Shown: positions 1 to 14,091, counted from the first letter of the stretch. The stretch: 64,000 nt of DNA from Arthrobacter beigongshangensis (GCF_016820585.1 NZ_JADHDX010000010.1:62001-126000); one strand, 5' to 3'. The notes: generated from the sequence alone by a model not told the origin. Made by a program: numbers and translations.

Positions 1-267
<267 letters not shown>

Positions 268-286
268 TAGGGAAGGCGTGAATGGT

Positions 287-1411
287 TTGAAGAAGAAATG
301 GAAAGTGATGACGATTTTTGGTACGCGACCAGAAGCGATTAAGATGGCTCCGCTCGTGCTAGAACTACAAAAGCATTCGGATGATATTGAACCGATTGTA
401 ACAGTTACAGCGCAGCATCGCGAAATGCTTGACCAAGTACTAGAAACATTCGGCATCACACCTGATTTTGATTTGAATATCATGAAAGATCGACAAACGC
501 TTGTAGACGTCGCAACGCGCGGATTAGAAGGACTCGATCGAATTATGAAAGAAGCACAGCCGGATATCGTGCTCGTTCACGGCGATACATCGACGACTTT
601 CATAGGAAGTCTAGCCGCTTTCTACAACCGCATTGCAGTCGGGCATGTTGAAGCAGGGCTTCGTACATGGGACAAATACTCTCCATATCCAGAGGAGATG
701 AACCGACAGCTAACAGGTGTTATCGCAGATCTTCATTTTTCACCGACAGAAAAGTCAGCTCGCAATTTAGTGAATGAAGGAAAACCAGAAGATCGTATTT
801 ATATAACGGGTAATACAGCAATTGATGCACTTCAGACAACTGTGCTCGAGGAATATTCGCACCCTGTTCTTGACAAAATTGGGACAGATAGGCTTATTCT
901 ACTCACGGCGCACCGTCGGGAAAACCTCGGTGAACCAATGCGCAATATGTTCCGTGCTATTAATCGCCTACTTGCGAAATACGATGATATTCAGGTCATT
1001 TACCCAGTTCACATGAATCCGGCAGTTCGCGAAGTAGCAGATGAGCTTCTTGGCAACAATAACCGCGTTCATTTAATCGAGCCGCTTGAAGTGGTTGACT
1101 TCCATAACTTTGCTGCACGCTCACATATTATTTTGACTGATTCAGGCGGTATCCAAGAAGAAGCACCATCTCTCGGCAAACCGGTCATCGTCTTGCGCGA
1201 TACGACTGAACGTCCAGAAGGTATCGAAGCTGGAACACTGAAGCTGGCGGGTACTGATGAAGAAACAATCTTTACACTGACTGATACATTGCTTACCGAC
1301 GAAGCGGAATATTCAAGAATGGCCAAAGCGTCCAACCCTTACGGAGACGGACATGCCTCTGAACGAATCGTCGAAGCACTGAAAGAGTATTTAACATCTA
1401 TTGAAAAGTAA
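287..1411 (+). CDS. mnaA: UDP-N-acetylglucosamine 2-epimerase (non-hydrolysing)
   Basis: Interconverts UDP-GlcNAc and UDP-ManNAc, the precursor for ManNAc-containing wall polymers. The protein has 374 residues and opens with KVMTIFGTRPEAIKMAPL, the family's N-terminal signature. Later motifs include HVEAGLRT, TAHRREN and DSGGIQEEAPSLGKP, typical of the UDP-binding half. I chose TTG at 287 because a gggaagg ribosome site precedes it and the protein then starts as in Bacillus MnaA. An in-frame ATG at 236 would overlap upp and has no site. It probably feeds TagA and WecC encoded at 51.9-53.9 kb. A terminator follows. Confidence 0.93.
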   Translation: MKKKWKVMTIFGTRPEAIKMAPLVLELQKHSDDIEPIVTVTAQHREMLDQVLETFGITPDFDLNIMKDRQTLVDVATRGLEGLDRIMKEAQPDIVLVHGDTSTTFIGSLAAFYNRIAVGHVEAGLRTWDKYSPYPEEMNRQLTGVIADLHFSPTEKSARNLVNEGKPEDRIYITGNTAIDALQTTVLEEYSHPVLDKIGTDRLILLTAHRRENLGEPMRNMFRAINRLLAKYDDIQVIYPVHMNPAVREVADELLGNNNRVHLIEPLEVVDFHNFAARSHIILTDSGGIQEEAPSLGKPVIVLRDTTERPEGIEAGTLKLAGTDEETIFTLTDTLLTDEAEYSRMAKASNPYGDGHASERIVEALKEYLTSIEK

Positions 1412-1419
1412 ACGGATAA

Positions 1420-1448
1420 ACGGCCGAGGCAACTCGGTCGTTTTTTTT
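1420..1448 (+). terminator. Rho-independent terminator after mnaA
   Basis: A CGGCCGAG/CTCGGTCG stem with a short loop is followed directly by eight T residues. It separates upp-mnaA from the atp operon. Confidence 0.9.
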
Positions 1449-1681
1449 CTACTGCTAGAAGTCTAGAACATCCGATTGTCTGACACTTGGATGTTCAGTT
1501 CGAGGTAGCTCAGTTCCACAAATAGGCGATCCAGTTCCCAAAACACCGACAATAAAGTGATCTTAGGGAAACCCCCTATTTATCTTGAATTCGAAAATCG
1601 CTGGACATATTACAACTGCATTGCAAATTTGTCGAATGTTTGACAAAACGAACACTTTGTGAAGAATTTCACGGGAATCAA

Positions 1682-1710
1682 TTGACATCAATTTTCGCCT
1701 ATTGTATGCT
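1682..1710 (+). promoter_or_regulatory. Sigma-A promoter of the atp operon with long leader
   Basis: TTGACA (1682-1687) and TATGCT (1705-1710) are separated by exactly 17 bases, a near-consensus vegetative promoter. It is the best promoter between the mnaA terminator and atpI. It would give a leader of about 350 bases before atpI. A 78-codon frame at 1640-1876 overlaps the promoter and has no ribosome site, so I regard the 1449-2065 gap as non-coding. Confidence 0.75.
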
Positions 1711-2065
1711 TACAAAGGGTAAGAATGATAGGGGTTTCTTATATATTTGTAGCAGCACAACATCTAGTGGTGCTAAGATACCGCTAGCATCCTATCTTAA
1801 TTACGTTGAAAATGTAGGGATGCTCCTAGTTGTCAATCATAGACACGCTAGGCTCATCGGAGCATTCACCAAATGACCTACCTTTCGACGCTACTCGCAC
1901 AACTTATTGGTTTTATCTTTTTTCAAAGTCTTTGCCCGTGTTTGGCTAAACTATGAGACAAGAGCCACCCCCGCTTTTCCGTGTGTTAGGCTTGTGACTA
2001 TACATAAACGCATAGACACAAAGCACCGTACAATCCTAAAATATGAGTCAGGAGAATAACCTACC

Positions 2066-2437
2066 ATGCAAACCTTGCAAGAAATTTATAGAAGGCAAAA
2101 AAGGGTTCTATTTTTTTGTCTAGCATTGTTCGTTCTAGGTTGGGGATTTACTGATTTTAAGACAGTTTTCGCAGGTTTAATACTAGGATCTCTGTTTGGA
2201 TTGTATAATTTCTGGATCCTTATCCGTAAAATGGAGAGAATGGAACAGAAATTCTCAGAGGGTAAGCAAAGTTTATCACTTGGGACTGTGTTACGTTTTG
2301 CATCTGGTGTCGGTGCGGCAGCACTTGCGACCGCGATGCCAGAACATTTCGACCTGATCAGTACAGTTATCGGATTCGCGATACCTTACGTTCTCCTACT
2401 AGTGGAGAGGATCATCTACCACGCAAGACATCAATAA
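2066..2437 (+). CDS. atpI: ATP synthase protein I
   Basis: A 123-residue membrane protein thought to help assemble the c-ring and to associate with magnesium or calcium transport. It has four hydrophobic stretches (near residues 14-28, 32-50, 78-93 and 98-115) and the short charged loop RKMERMEQK between the second and third. An AGGAGAA site precedes the ATG. It is the first gene of the operon, as in Bacillus. Assignment rests on size, topology and position, because AtpI sequences are poorly conserved. Confidence 0.88.
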   Translation: MQTLQEIYRRQKRVLFFCLALFVLGWGFTDFKTVFAGLILGSLFGLYNFWILIRKMERMEQKFSEGKQSLSLGTVLRFASGVGAAALATAMPEHFDLISTVIGFAIPYVLLLVERIIYHARHQ

Positions 2438-2479
2438 AGCTTTCTCATGAATGTGAAGCGATACGAAAGATTGATTTAA

Positions 2480-3235
<756 letters not shown>

Positions 3236-3244
3236 GCATATAAT

Positions 3245-3260
3245 GCTCGTTTAAACGAGC
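3245..3260. promoter_or_regulatory. Perfect 16-bp palindrome between atpB and atpE
   Basis: GCTCGTTTAAACGAGC is a perfect inverted repeat that folds into a 6-bp stem with a TTAA loop. No T-run follows, so it is not a terminator. It could affect mRNA processing or stability just upstream of the c-subunit gene. Confidence 0.6.
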
Positions 3261-3287
3261 GACAAAACAAAAAACAGGAATTCTTAG

Positions 3288-3524
<237 letters not shown>

Positions 3525-3574
3525 GTAATACGCTACAGAGTAATGACATTCATTTCTCTGCGAGAATTGAATTC

Positions 3575-3610
3575 AATGGCGAAGAACATACTATGTAGTC
3601 CTTCGCCATT
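3575..3610. promoter_or_regulatory. Intercistronic hairpin between atpE and atpF
   Basis: AATGGCGAAG (3575-3584) and CTTCGCCATT (3601-3610) form a perfect 10-bp stem. No T-run follows. Its place directly after the c-subunit gene suggests 3'-end protection or partial attenuation of the downstream message; this is inference. Confidence 0.65.
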
Positions 3611-3679
3611 CATTTATGTAAATAAAGAAAGTATCTATACTTAAAAAAGATATAAGCTCTTGAAGGGAGTGAAACAATC

Positions 3680-4240
3680 GTGTTTTTGGATACCTTCGCC
3701 CTATTGGCAGCTGATGGTGGAGCTGCTAGTGGATTGGCAAAATTAAATAACCCAAATGGTCTTAACCTTGGCGATATTATCGTTACGGTGGCATTTTTCA
3801 CGATACTCATGTTACTTCTGAAGAAGTTTGCATGGGGACCACTAATGGGCATTATGGATCAACGGGCTCAATTGATTTCAAATGAAATCGAAGCAGCTGA
3901 AAAAAGTCGCTTGGAATCGCAAAAACTTCTTGAAGAACAACGTGAGTTGCTAAAAGAAGCACGTGAAAACGCCCAATCGATTGTTGAAAACGCTCGTAAG
4001 CAAGGCGAGACACAGCGTGATGAGCTAATCATTACTGCACGTGCAGAAGCCAACCGCATGAAAGAAGCGGCGGTGCTTGAAATTGCGACAGAAAAGGACA
4101 AAGCTGTTGCAGCAGTCCGCGAAGAATTCGTATCACTTTCCATCCTTGCAGCGTCTAAAGTGCTTGGGAAAGAAATTTCCGAAGAGGATAACCGCGCATT
4201 GATTGAAGAGACGATTGCGAAGGCAGGCGAGGGTCGATGA
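3680..4240 (+). CDS. atpF: F1Fo ATP synthase subunit b
   Basis: The peripheral stalk that holds F1 to Fo. The 186-residue protein has one N-terminal membrane helix (about residues 35-55) and then a long charged helix rich in E, K, R, A and Q typical of the dimeric coiled stalk (residues 65-150). The start is a GTG at 3680 behind GAAGGGAGTG. It is slightly longer than Bacillus AtpF because of an N-terminal extension. The stop overlaps the atpH start by four bases, implying translational coupling. Confidence 0.95.
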   Translation: MFLDTFALLAADGGAASGLAKLNNPNGLNLGDIIVTVAFFTILMLLLKKFAWGPLMGIMDQRAQLISNEIEAAEKSRLESQKLLEEQRELLKEARENAQSIVENARKQGETQRDELIITARAEANRMKEAAVLEIATEKDKAVAAVREEFVSLSILAASKVLGKEISEEDNRALIEETIAKAGEGR

Positions 4241-4776
4241 GCCAATCGATTGCAGCAAAACGCTACGCACTTGCCCTATTCGAACTCGCACAACAAAATG
4301 GACAAATCACTTCAATTCAAGAAGAACTTCAAGAATTGAAAAAGGTTTTCCAAGACAATAAAGGACTTGGGCAATTGCTTGAGTCACCTAAATTACCATT
4401 GGCAAAAAAGAAGGAACTGCTTACAGACCTATTCAAGGGAGCAAATCAGCTTATTTTGAATACATTGAACGTCCTGCTTGACGGGAAACGCATGAACGAA
4501 GTGATTCACTTTGTCGATGAGTTCAACACATTTGCAAATGATTCAGCGGGTGTCGCTGAAGCTACGGTGTATTCTACACTGCCGCTTTCGGATGAAATCA
4601 GTCAATCTATTTCAAATGCGTTCGCACAAAAGGTTGGTAAACAATCCTTGAAAATTGATAACATCATCGATCCAGCGCTAATTGGTGGCGTACGTCTCCA
4701 AATTGGCAATCAGATTTACGACAGCAGCGTAAGCGCGAAGCTTGAACGTCTGAAACGGGATCTTATCGGATCATAA
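4237..4776 (+). CDS. atpH: F1Fo ATP synthase subunit delta
   Basis: Links the b-stalk to the top of the alpha-beta ring. The 179-residue protein has the N-terminal all-helical domain (SIAAKRYALALFELA) and the C-terminal signature around VDPALIGG-like IIDPALIGGVRLQIG. It starts inside the end of atpF (ATGA overlap). Length and position match the family. Confidence 0.95.
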   Translation: MSQSIAAKRYALALFELAQQNGQITSIQEELQELKKVFQDNKGLGQLLESPKLPLAKKKELLTDLFKGANQLILNTLNVLLDGKRMNEVIHFVDEFNTFANDSAGVAEATVYSTLPLSDEISQSISNAFAQKVGKQSLKIDNIIDPALIGGVRLQIGNQIYDSSVSAKLERLKRDLIGS

Positions 4777-4789
4777 AACTGAAATTTGA

Positions 4790-6310
<1,521 letters not shown>

Positions 6311-6449
6311 GTAAGGAAGGATGTAGTTCAATCCTTCTCCAAGGAAACGTATTTGACAACAACGCCAAAACGATTCTTGATCTAAAGGTGGTTGTTCACA
6401 AAAGGTTGGACATTCAACGGACTTTTTGAACACCCCTAAAAAACGATAA

Positions 6450-8782
<2,333 letters not shown>

Positions 8783-8808
8783 TTTAACTCTTTAGGAATT
8801 AAATTAAA

Positions 8809-8900
8809 GCCTCCGGCGGATGCGACAGATTTTTCAAGGGAGTTAGTGAGCCCTGCTCGATAAAATCTGCGCCAAATTCGCCAAGGCGAATTTGAATTAA
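8809..8900. repeat. Dispersed palindromic element, copy A (inside atp operon)
   Basis: This 92-base segment begins GCCTCCGGCGGATG and includes the CAGATTTT motif shared with the copies at 15.4 and 20.7 kb. It ends in a hairpin, AAATTCGCC/GGCGAATTT with an AA loop. It occupies most of the atpD-atpC spacer. No T-run follows the hairpin, so transcription to atpC is probably not stopped. Confidence 0.75.
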
Positions 8901-8919
8901 GCGACCAGGAGGGGAAAAA

Positions 8920-9327
8920 ATGAAGACAATTAAAGTCAATATCGTCACTCCCGACGGCCCTGTTTGTGAAACGGATGCGAATGTAGTCATCGCGGTTACT
9001 GAAACAGGTGAAATCGGGATCCTTCCCGGCCACATTGCGATGGTAGCACCACTTCAAATTGGTGCACTTCGCCTGAAGAAGGATGACGCGACAGAACATA
9101 TAGCGGTACATGGTGGTTTTCTTGAAGTCCGTCCCGATGTTGTTACTGTCCTAGCACAAAGTGCAGAAATGGCTTCATCTATCGATATTGCTCGTGCACA
9201 AGCTGCGGCAAAACGTGCAGAAGATACATTGCGCGCCGATCAAGATGAAAGTAATTACAAATTGGCGGAACTTGAACTGAAGCGTGCCCTCACTCGTATC
9301 GATGTATACGAAACAAGAAAAAAATGA
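8920..9327 (+). CDS. atpC: F1Fo ATP synthase subunit epsilon
   Basis: Regulatory subunit at the foot of the central stalk. The 135-residue protein has an N-terminal beta domain ([13 protein letters not shown], then [16 protein letters not shown]) and a C-terminal helical hairpin rich in A, R and E (residues 87-135), which can inhibit ATP hydrolysis in this family. The start follows CCAGGAGGGGAAAAA. It is the last gene of the operon; a terminator follows. Confidence 0.96.
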   Translation: MKTIKVNIVTPDGPVCETDANVVIAVTETGEIGILPGHIAMVAPLQIGALRLKKDDATEHIAVHGGFLEVRPDVVTVLAQSAEMASSIDIARAQAAAKRAEDTLRADQDESNYKLAELELKRALTRIDVYETRKK

Positions 9328-9339
9328 GTTGTTGATGAT

Positions 9340-9376
9340 GGCGGGCAGAGGAATAAGTTTCTTCTGTCCGCCTTTT
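9340..9376 (+). terminator. Terminator of the atp operon
   Basis: GGCGGGCAGA pairs with TTCTGTCCGCC across a loop, and TTTT follows. It lies directly after atpC. Confidence 0.85.
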
Positions 9377-9400
9377 ATCGCGTTTACAGGAGGCTGAAGC

Positions 9401-9637
9401 ATGACCAATATGATGGCATTTCAACCCTTGCTCGCAATTGTGTCACATATTTTTTTCATCGGTATCACTTTTTTTGCATTACAGGCAATTATGCCGGAAA
9501 AAATAATTAAAAAGAATCATGTGATGCAAGCGCAGCTTTTGTTTATTTTACTTAGCATTGCTATCGGTTCGTCCGTATCAAATTTCTTTTTGGAGATATC
9601 CTATTGGTCAGGAAGGCTCCCATTTATGTTCAAGTAA
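9401..9637 (+). CDS. ywzB: DUF1146 small membrane protein (YwzB-like)
   Basis: A 78-residue protein with two hydrophobic segments (about residues 9-29 and 45-62) separated by a lysine-rich turn (EKIIKKNHV). Bacillus carries a DUF1146 protein of this size and topology between the atp operon and murA, so size, topology and synteny agree. The function is not known. A good AGGAGG site lies 8 bases before the ATG. Confidence 0.8.
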   Translation: MTNMMAFQPLLAIVSHIFFIGITFFALQAIMPEKIIKKNHVMQAQLLFILLSIAIGSSVSNFFLEISYWSGRLPFMFK

Positions 9638-9895
9638 CTTTTTAATGAGACAAGAATAATTATCCAATTTGAACGACAATGTAAAATAATCCATGTTATC
9701 GCCGCGTATATGACAACTATCGCAAGAAATAGTGCATATACGGGGCGATGGCATGAAATTGACCATTCGTTGTTATGACACAAAACGTCAAAACTATACA
9801 TAGTATAGACTACTTAGTAGTAGGTTCAGAAAATAGCCCTGACGCCGCTTGTTTATTGGGCGTAGGCAATGTAAAATAGGATATGTTTTTACGGT

Positions 9896-9934
9896 AAATG
9901 TCTAATAAGAAAAATGTAGATAAATGTCTATAAT
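9896..9934 (+). promoter_or_regulatory. Possible murA promoter region with direct repeats
   Basis: TATAAT at 9929-9934 is a perfect -10 box, but no good -35 lies 16-18 bases upstream. The ten-base sequence TAAATGTCTA is repeated at about 9896 and 9922, spanning where a -35 box would be. The rest of the 9638-9971 gap shows no gene. Confidence 0.4.
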
Positions 9935-9971
9935 ATGTATGGCTACAACTTAGGAGTCGGAGGGACTTACT

Positions 9972-11270
9972 TTGGATAAAATTATTATCAATGGTGGACG
10001 TGTTCTTAGAGGAAATGTCCGGGTGGAAGGTGCTAAAAATGCAGTATTGCCAATACTCGCAGCTGCATTACTTGCATCAGAGGGATCAAATATTATACGT
10101 GATGTGCCGAATCTTTCAGATGTCGGAACGATTAATGAAGTACTCAAAAGTTTGAATGCGAAAGTGGAGCATTTCCCAGAAAAAGATCAAGTGATTATCG
10201 ACTCAACTGGCACGCTATCGGATGAGGCGCAATTTGAATATGTGCGTAAAATGCGTGCTTCGATTCTCGTCATGGGGCCACTTTTGGCGCGTAATGGTTA
10301 CGCGAGAGTTGCTCTTCCAGGTGGCTGTGCAATAGGCTCACGTCCAATTGATCAGCATTTAAAAGGCTTCGAAGCAATGGGAGCTGAAATTACATTCGGT
10401 CATGGACATGTTGAGGCGAGAGCACAAGGTGGTTTGAAAGGCGCTAAAATTTACCTCGATTTTCCGAGTGTAGGGGCGACTGAAAATATTATTACAGCTG
10501 CCGCTTTAGCAAAAGGCACAACAATCATTGAAAACGCAGCAAAGGAACCTGAAATAGTAGACCTTGCGAACTTTATCAATGAAATGGGTGGAAAAGTTGT
10601 TGGGGCTGGTACGGACACAATTCGAATTGAAGGTGTAGCGAAATTATTCGGCACAACGCATCACATTATACCCGATCGTATTGAAACGGGTACATTCATG
10701 GTGGCAGCGGCCATTACAGGTGGCGACGTCATTATTGACAACGCTGTTCCTGAGCATAATGCTGCGCTAATTTCCAAATTAGGCGAAATGGGTGTCGTTA
10801 TCACAGAGCTAGACGAAGGTGTGCGTGTCACAGCCCAGTTACCATTGAAATCTGTTGACTTAAAGACAATGCCACATCCTGGCTTCCCAACAGATATGCA
10901 ATCCCAAATGATGGCATTGATGTTAACAGCATCAGGTACGGGTGTTTTAACTGAAACTGTTTTCGAAAACCGTTTCATGCATGTCGAAGAATTCCGTCGT
11001 ATGAATGGATCCGTTAAAATTGAAGGCAGATCCGTTATCATTACGGGCCCATCTGAATTACAAGGAGCAGAAGTAGCAGCGACTGATCTTCGTGCAGCAG
11101 CAGCGCTTATTTTAGCCGGCCTTGTAGCAGAAGGGGTTACACGTGTCACTGAGTTATCGCATCTGGATCGTGGCTACGTCAATTTCCACGGTAAGCTTGC
11201 AGCACTCGGAGCAGATATCGTCCGCGTTTCACCAGAAATGCAAACTGAAAAAACAGCACAACTCGCTTAA
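9972..11270 (+). CDS. murA: UDP-N-acetylglucosamine 1-carboxyvinyltransferase
   Basis: First committed step of peptidoglycan synthesis: transfers enolpyruvyl from PEP to UDP-GlcNAc. It is the target of fosfomycin. The 432-residue protein shows the substrate-binding pair Lys22-Asn23 (GAKNAVLPI) and the fosfomycin-reactive Cys119 in [11 protein letters not shown]. The start is a TTG behind GTCGGAGGGA. Its place after the DUF1146 gene matches murAA of Bacillus. A strong terminator follows. Confidence 0.96.
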   Translation: MDKIIINGGRVLRGNVRVEGAKNAVLPILAAALLASEGSNIIRDVPNLSDVGTINEVLKSLNAKVEHFPEKDQVIIDSTGTLSDEAQFEYVRKMRASILVMGPLLARNGYARVALPGGCAIGSRPIDQHLKGFEAMGAEITFGHGHVEARAQGGLKGAKIYLDFPSVGATENIITAAALAKGTTIIENAAKEPEIVDLANFINEMGGKVVGAGTDTIRIEGVAKLFGTTHHIIPDRIETGTFMVAAAITGGDVIIDNAVPEHNAALISKLGEMGVVITELDEGVRVTAQLPLKSVDLKTMPHPGFPTDMQSQMMALMLTASGTGVLTETVFENRFMHVEEFRRMNGSVKIEGRSVIITGPSELQGAEVAATDLRAAAALILAGLVAEGVTRVTELSHLDRGYVNFHGKLAALGADIVRVSPEMQTEKTAQLA

Positions 11271-11287
11271 CGATAAAGTGCATCCCA

Positions 11288-11319
11288 AAAGACTGTAGAC
11301 ACCATCTACAGTCTTTTTT
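11288..11319 (+). terminator. Terminator after murA
   Basis: AAAGACTGTAGA pairs with TCTACAGTCTTT across a 5-base loop and runs into a T tract. Confidence 0.92.
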
Positions 11320-11385
11320 ACTTGTTCCATACCTCACGTCTTAAAAAAGGATGCATAAACCTCGCACGACCTCATATACTTAATC

Positions 11386-12354
11386 ATGGACAAACTACTA
11401 GCCGTATTATTCATCATACTCTTATTTTTTATCCCTGTTTTGTTAAAACAACCACCGGATACGAGCAGCAAAATCGAGGAAACTGAAGAAAAACTTTGCC
11501 CGATTATGATTACAGTAGCGGGTATGGACAAGTCCATTACATTGGAAGAGTACGTTGTTGGAGTAGTTGCCGGTGAAATGCCCGCTACTTTTCAGCAGGA
11601 AGCACTGAAGGCTCAAGCAATTGCAGCACGGACCTACGCACTCCGAACGACAAATTACGGTGAAAAACCAATCGCAGCGGACGTATCCGCCCAAGTTTAT
11701 TCCAGTGAAGCGCAGCGTAAAAAGCGCTGGGAGAAAGAATTTAAGAACAACGAAAGAAAAGTGCGTGCAGCCGTAGAAGCCACAGCAGGGGATACGCTTG
11801 TCTATGGTGAAGAAATGATATCGGCCATGTTTTTTTCTACATCTAATGGTAAAACTGAAACTGCACAAAACTTCAGTGGCAATGATATTCCCTATTTACA
11901 AAGTGTGGACAGTCCTGGGGAGGAGGACGTGGCGCCAAAAGTGGAACGCGAATCGAAGATGGAGCTAGCTGAATGGAATGATAAAATAGGTAGTCAATGG
12001 GGTGCCGAGCGTTTTAAATCATTACAGCTTGTTAGAAACCCAACCGGACGAGTTCAAAAGGTTGTGGCTTCTAATTTCGAGATGAGTGGCCGAGAAATGC
12101 GGGATTTATTGGGGCTTGCATCGACAGATTTCGATATCGCCTACGACGTCACGAACGAAATTGTGCATATGACAACAATCGGTTATGGCCATGGCGTAGG
12201 AATGAGCCAATACGGGGCAGAGGCATATGCTCAGAAAGGATGGAAGGCGGAAGACATTCTTTTACACTATTACAGCGGCGCACAAATAAAAAAGTTCACA
12301 TTAGTTGATTCCAAATGTTTAAAAACTCCTTCACTTGCAAACAATAGCGAGTGA
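11386..12354 (+). CDS. spoIID: Stage II sporulation protein D (peptidoglycan lytic transglycosylase)
   Basis: Acts with SpoIIP and SpoIIM in the mother cell to degrade septal peptidoglycan and drive engulfment. The 322 residues begin with a membrane anchor (residues 3-20). Then come the family blocks VVGVVAGEMP, ALKAQAIAARTYAL and GHGVGMSQYGA. The glutamate of GEMP corresponds to the catalytic acid of the family. No Shine-Dalgarno is visible, and an in-frame stop at 11356 rules out a longer protein. CATATACT, resembling a sigma-E -10 element, lies just before the ATG. SpoIIQ follows after 10 bases. Confidence 0.93.
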   Translation: MDKLLAVLFIILLFFIPVLLKQPPDTSSKIEETEEKLCPIMITVAGMDKSITLEEYVVGVVAGEMPATFQQEALKAQAIAARTYALRTTNYGEKPIAADVSAQVYSSEAQRKKRWEKEFKNNERKVRAAVEATAGDTLVYGEEMISAMFFSTSNGKTETAQNFSGNDIPYLQSVDSPGEEDVAPKVERESKMELAEWNDKIGSQWGAERFKSLQLVRNPTGRVQKVVASNFEMSGREMRDLLGLASTDFDIAYDVTNEIVHMTTIGYGHGVGMSQYGAEAYAQKGWKAEDILLHYYSGAQIKKFTLVDSKCLKTPSLANNSE

Positions 12355-12364
12355 GGTGATGACA

Positions 12365-13024
12365 ATGCGAGAAGAAAAACCGAAAGCCCCTTCTCAGAAG
12401 AACAAAAGTGCAAAGACAAAAAGTTGGTTTTGGCCTATAGTCTATTCCGGTATCGCAATCGTCTTCGTCGGCATGATCTGGGGTTATAATGCATTCATGA
12501 CGGAAGATTCCCCGGGGCTGGCAGACGTTGCAGGAAAGGACGCAAAAGATTCGCCAATTGTGGAGACTAACGCAGCAAATGAAAAACTAAAATATCCATT
12601 TGCCGAAGAACTCTATGACGACGTGGTCATTGTACAAGATTTTTACGACCCAGAAGCGGACGCTGCTACACGCGAAAATGCCCTGCTCGTATTCGATCAA
12701 GAATATGTGACCAATACTGGCGTAATGATTTCCATTCAAGGCAAGCCATTCGGAGTGGTCGCAGCACTTAGCGGCAAAGTAGAAGAAGTTGTGAACGACC
12801 CATTCATGGGTGACGCAATCATCCTATCCCACGCAAACGGACTGACGACCATTTACAGTTCAGTCACAGCGATCCAAGTCAAACCAGGTGAGGAAGTAAG
12901 CCAAGGTCAGGCGCTCGCCACAACTTCAGAGAATGAATGGAATACAGTAGCAGGAGTCCATTTACAGTTTGAAGTACAAAAAGATGGCGTAGCCGTCAAC
13001 CCACGTTCCTACCTAGCTTTCTGA
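12365..13024 (+). CDS. spoIIQ: Stage II sporulation protein Q (degenerate LytM domain)
   Basis: Forespore membrane protein that pairs with SpoIIIAH across the septum during engulfment. The 219 residues have a charged cytoplasmic tail, one transmembrane helix (about residues 22-40) and an extracellular LytM/M23 fold at about 110-215. The zinc-binding HxxxD is absent (the region reads YVTNTGVM) and the usual HLHFE reads HLQFE, so it should not be an active peptidase, in line with a degenerate domain in Bacillus. I chose ATG at 12365 behind GAGGTGATGA. Expected to be forespore-expressed; the sequence does not show a clear promoter. Confidence 0.9.
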   Translation: MREEKPKAPSQKNKSAKTKSWFWPIVYSGIAIVFVGMIWGYNAFMTEDSPGLADVAGKDAKDSPIVETNAANEKLKYPFAEELYDDVVIVQDFYDPEADAATRENALLVFDQEYVTNTGVMISIQGKPFGVVAALSGKVEEVVNDPFMGDAIILSHANGLTTIYSSVTAIQVKPGEEVSQGQALATTSENEWNTVAGVHLQFEVQKDGVAVNPRSYLAF

Positions 13025-13085
13025 CTTTTACCCACCAGCGCCAGTTACTCGCATAATTCACGCTTGTTGAATTGTGATAGTAGTT

Positions 13086-13690
13086 GGTGCTTTTTCATTG
13101 GTTGGAGCCTTTTGGGTAAATGGTTGGACGCTTCTGCAGAATGGTTGCATACTCTCGCCTTCGTTGGACACTTTGCCCAAATGGTTGCACACTCGGCAAG
13201 AATGGTTGGACGCTTCGCGATAATGGTTGTACACTCCTGCCTTTGTTGGACACTTTGCCCAAATGGTTGCACACTTTGCAAGAATGGTTGGAGACTTCAC
13301 GCAAATGGTTGGACGCTTCGCGATAATGGTTGTAGACTCCCGCCTTTGTTGGACACTTAGCCCAAATGGTTGTAGACTCGGCAAGAATGGTTGTAGACTC
13401 CACGCAAATGGTTGGACGCTTCGCGATAATGGTTGCAGACTCCCACCTTCGTTGGACACTTTGCCTAAATGGTTGCACACTTGGCAAGAATGGTTGTAGA
13501 CTTCACACAAAAGGTTGGACGCTTCGCGATAATGGTTGTACACTCCCACCTTCGTTGGACACTTTGCCGAAATGGTTGCACACTCCATGCAATTTGTTGG
13601 ACGCCTCACCCAATTGGTTGCAAACTCCCACCTTAGTTTACACACACACTCCCTAAATAGTTGCCCCCTAGCCCAATCCGTCAGACAGCC
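13086..13690. repeat. Satellite-like array 1 of about 21-bp units (reverse orientation)
   Basis: About 28 head-to-tail units of the form TTGnACnCT plus a variable part ending AATGG, each 21 bases with some of 19. Read on the minus strand they match the other arrays (TCCAAC/TGCAAC core). Units recur in ordered sets of 82 or 103 bases; for example TTGGACGCTTCGCGATAATGG recurs once per set. The array fills the space between spoIIQ and spoIIID. Because 21 is a multiple of three, it creates several overlapping false ORFs on both strands. Confidence 0.93.
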
Positions 13691-13767
13691 TACACCAACG
13701 CGCATAACCTCGCCCTTAACAGCATAGAATAAAGGAAGATTCGGAGTTGACAGGAAAGGAAGAGGGC

Positions 13768-14037
13768 GTGCACGAGCAAATACGGAGGCGATGCGTGCGC
13801 CTCGGAAAAATGTTGCTGGAGACAGGACTAACGGTAAGGGCGCTGGCAAAAGCGACGGGCTATTCGAAAAGCACGGTCCACAAAGATTTGACAGAACGTT
13901 TACCAAATGTCGATGTGGCATTGTCGGAAGAAGTCGCCAAAATACTTGCCTATCATAAGTCTGTCAGACATTTACGGGGTGGCGAAGCGACAAGGGTTAA
14001 ATGGATGAACGAAATGAAGAAAGTGGGAAGTAGTTAG
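13768..14037 (+). CDS. spoIIID: Stage III sporulation transcriptional regulator SpoIIID
   Basis: Small DNA-binding protein that reshapes the mother-cell sigma-E regulon during sporulation. The 89 residues contain the helix-turn-helix VRALAKATGYSKSTVHKDL followed by TERLPNVD and the invariant HKSVRHLRGGEAT basic region. I start at the GTG at 13768, behind GGAAGAGGG, because the protein then aligns with Bacillus SpoIIID from its first residue. A TTG at 13747 would add seven residues. It lies just after array 1 and is followed by a terminator, so it is probably transcribed alone. Confidence 0.96.
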   Translation: MHEQIRRRCVRLGKMLLETGLTVRALAKATGYSKSTVHKDLTERLPNVDVALSEEVAKILAYHKSVRHLRGGEATRVKWMNEMKKVGSS

Positions 14038-14044
14038 GGAAGAC

Positions 14045-14084
14045 GGGCGGTTTCGCAATTTACATTGCGAGCCGCCCTTTATTT
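14045..14084 (+). terminator. Terminator after spoIIID
   Basis: GGGCGG...CGCAA pairs with TTGCG...CCGCCC across a TTTACA-type loop and is followed by TTTATTT. Confidence 0.85.
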
Positions 14085-14091
14085 ATCTGAA

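Noticed and set aside
1640..1876. 78-codon ORF before atpI
   Set aside because: It overlaps the atp promoter, has no ribosome site, and its translation has no family-like features.
12785..12990. Active M23 peptidase in SpoIIQ
   Set aside because: The zinc HxxxD motif is missing and HLHFE reads HLQFE.
13045..13921. Long overlapping ORFs on both strands (up to 287 codons) across array 1
   Set aside because: They come from a 21-base repeat, which keeps frames open. They lack ribosome sites and include the spoIIID 5' end in antisense.
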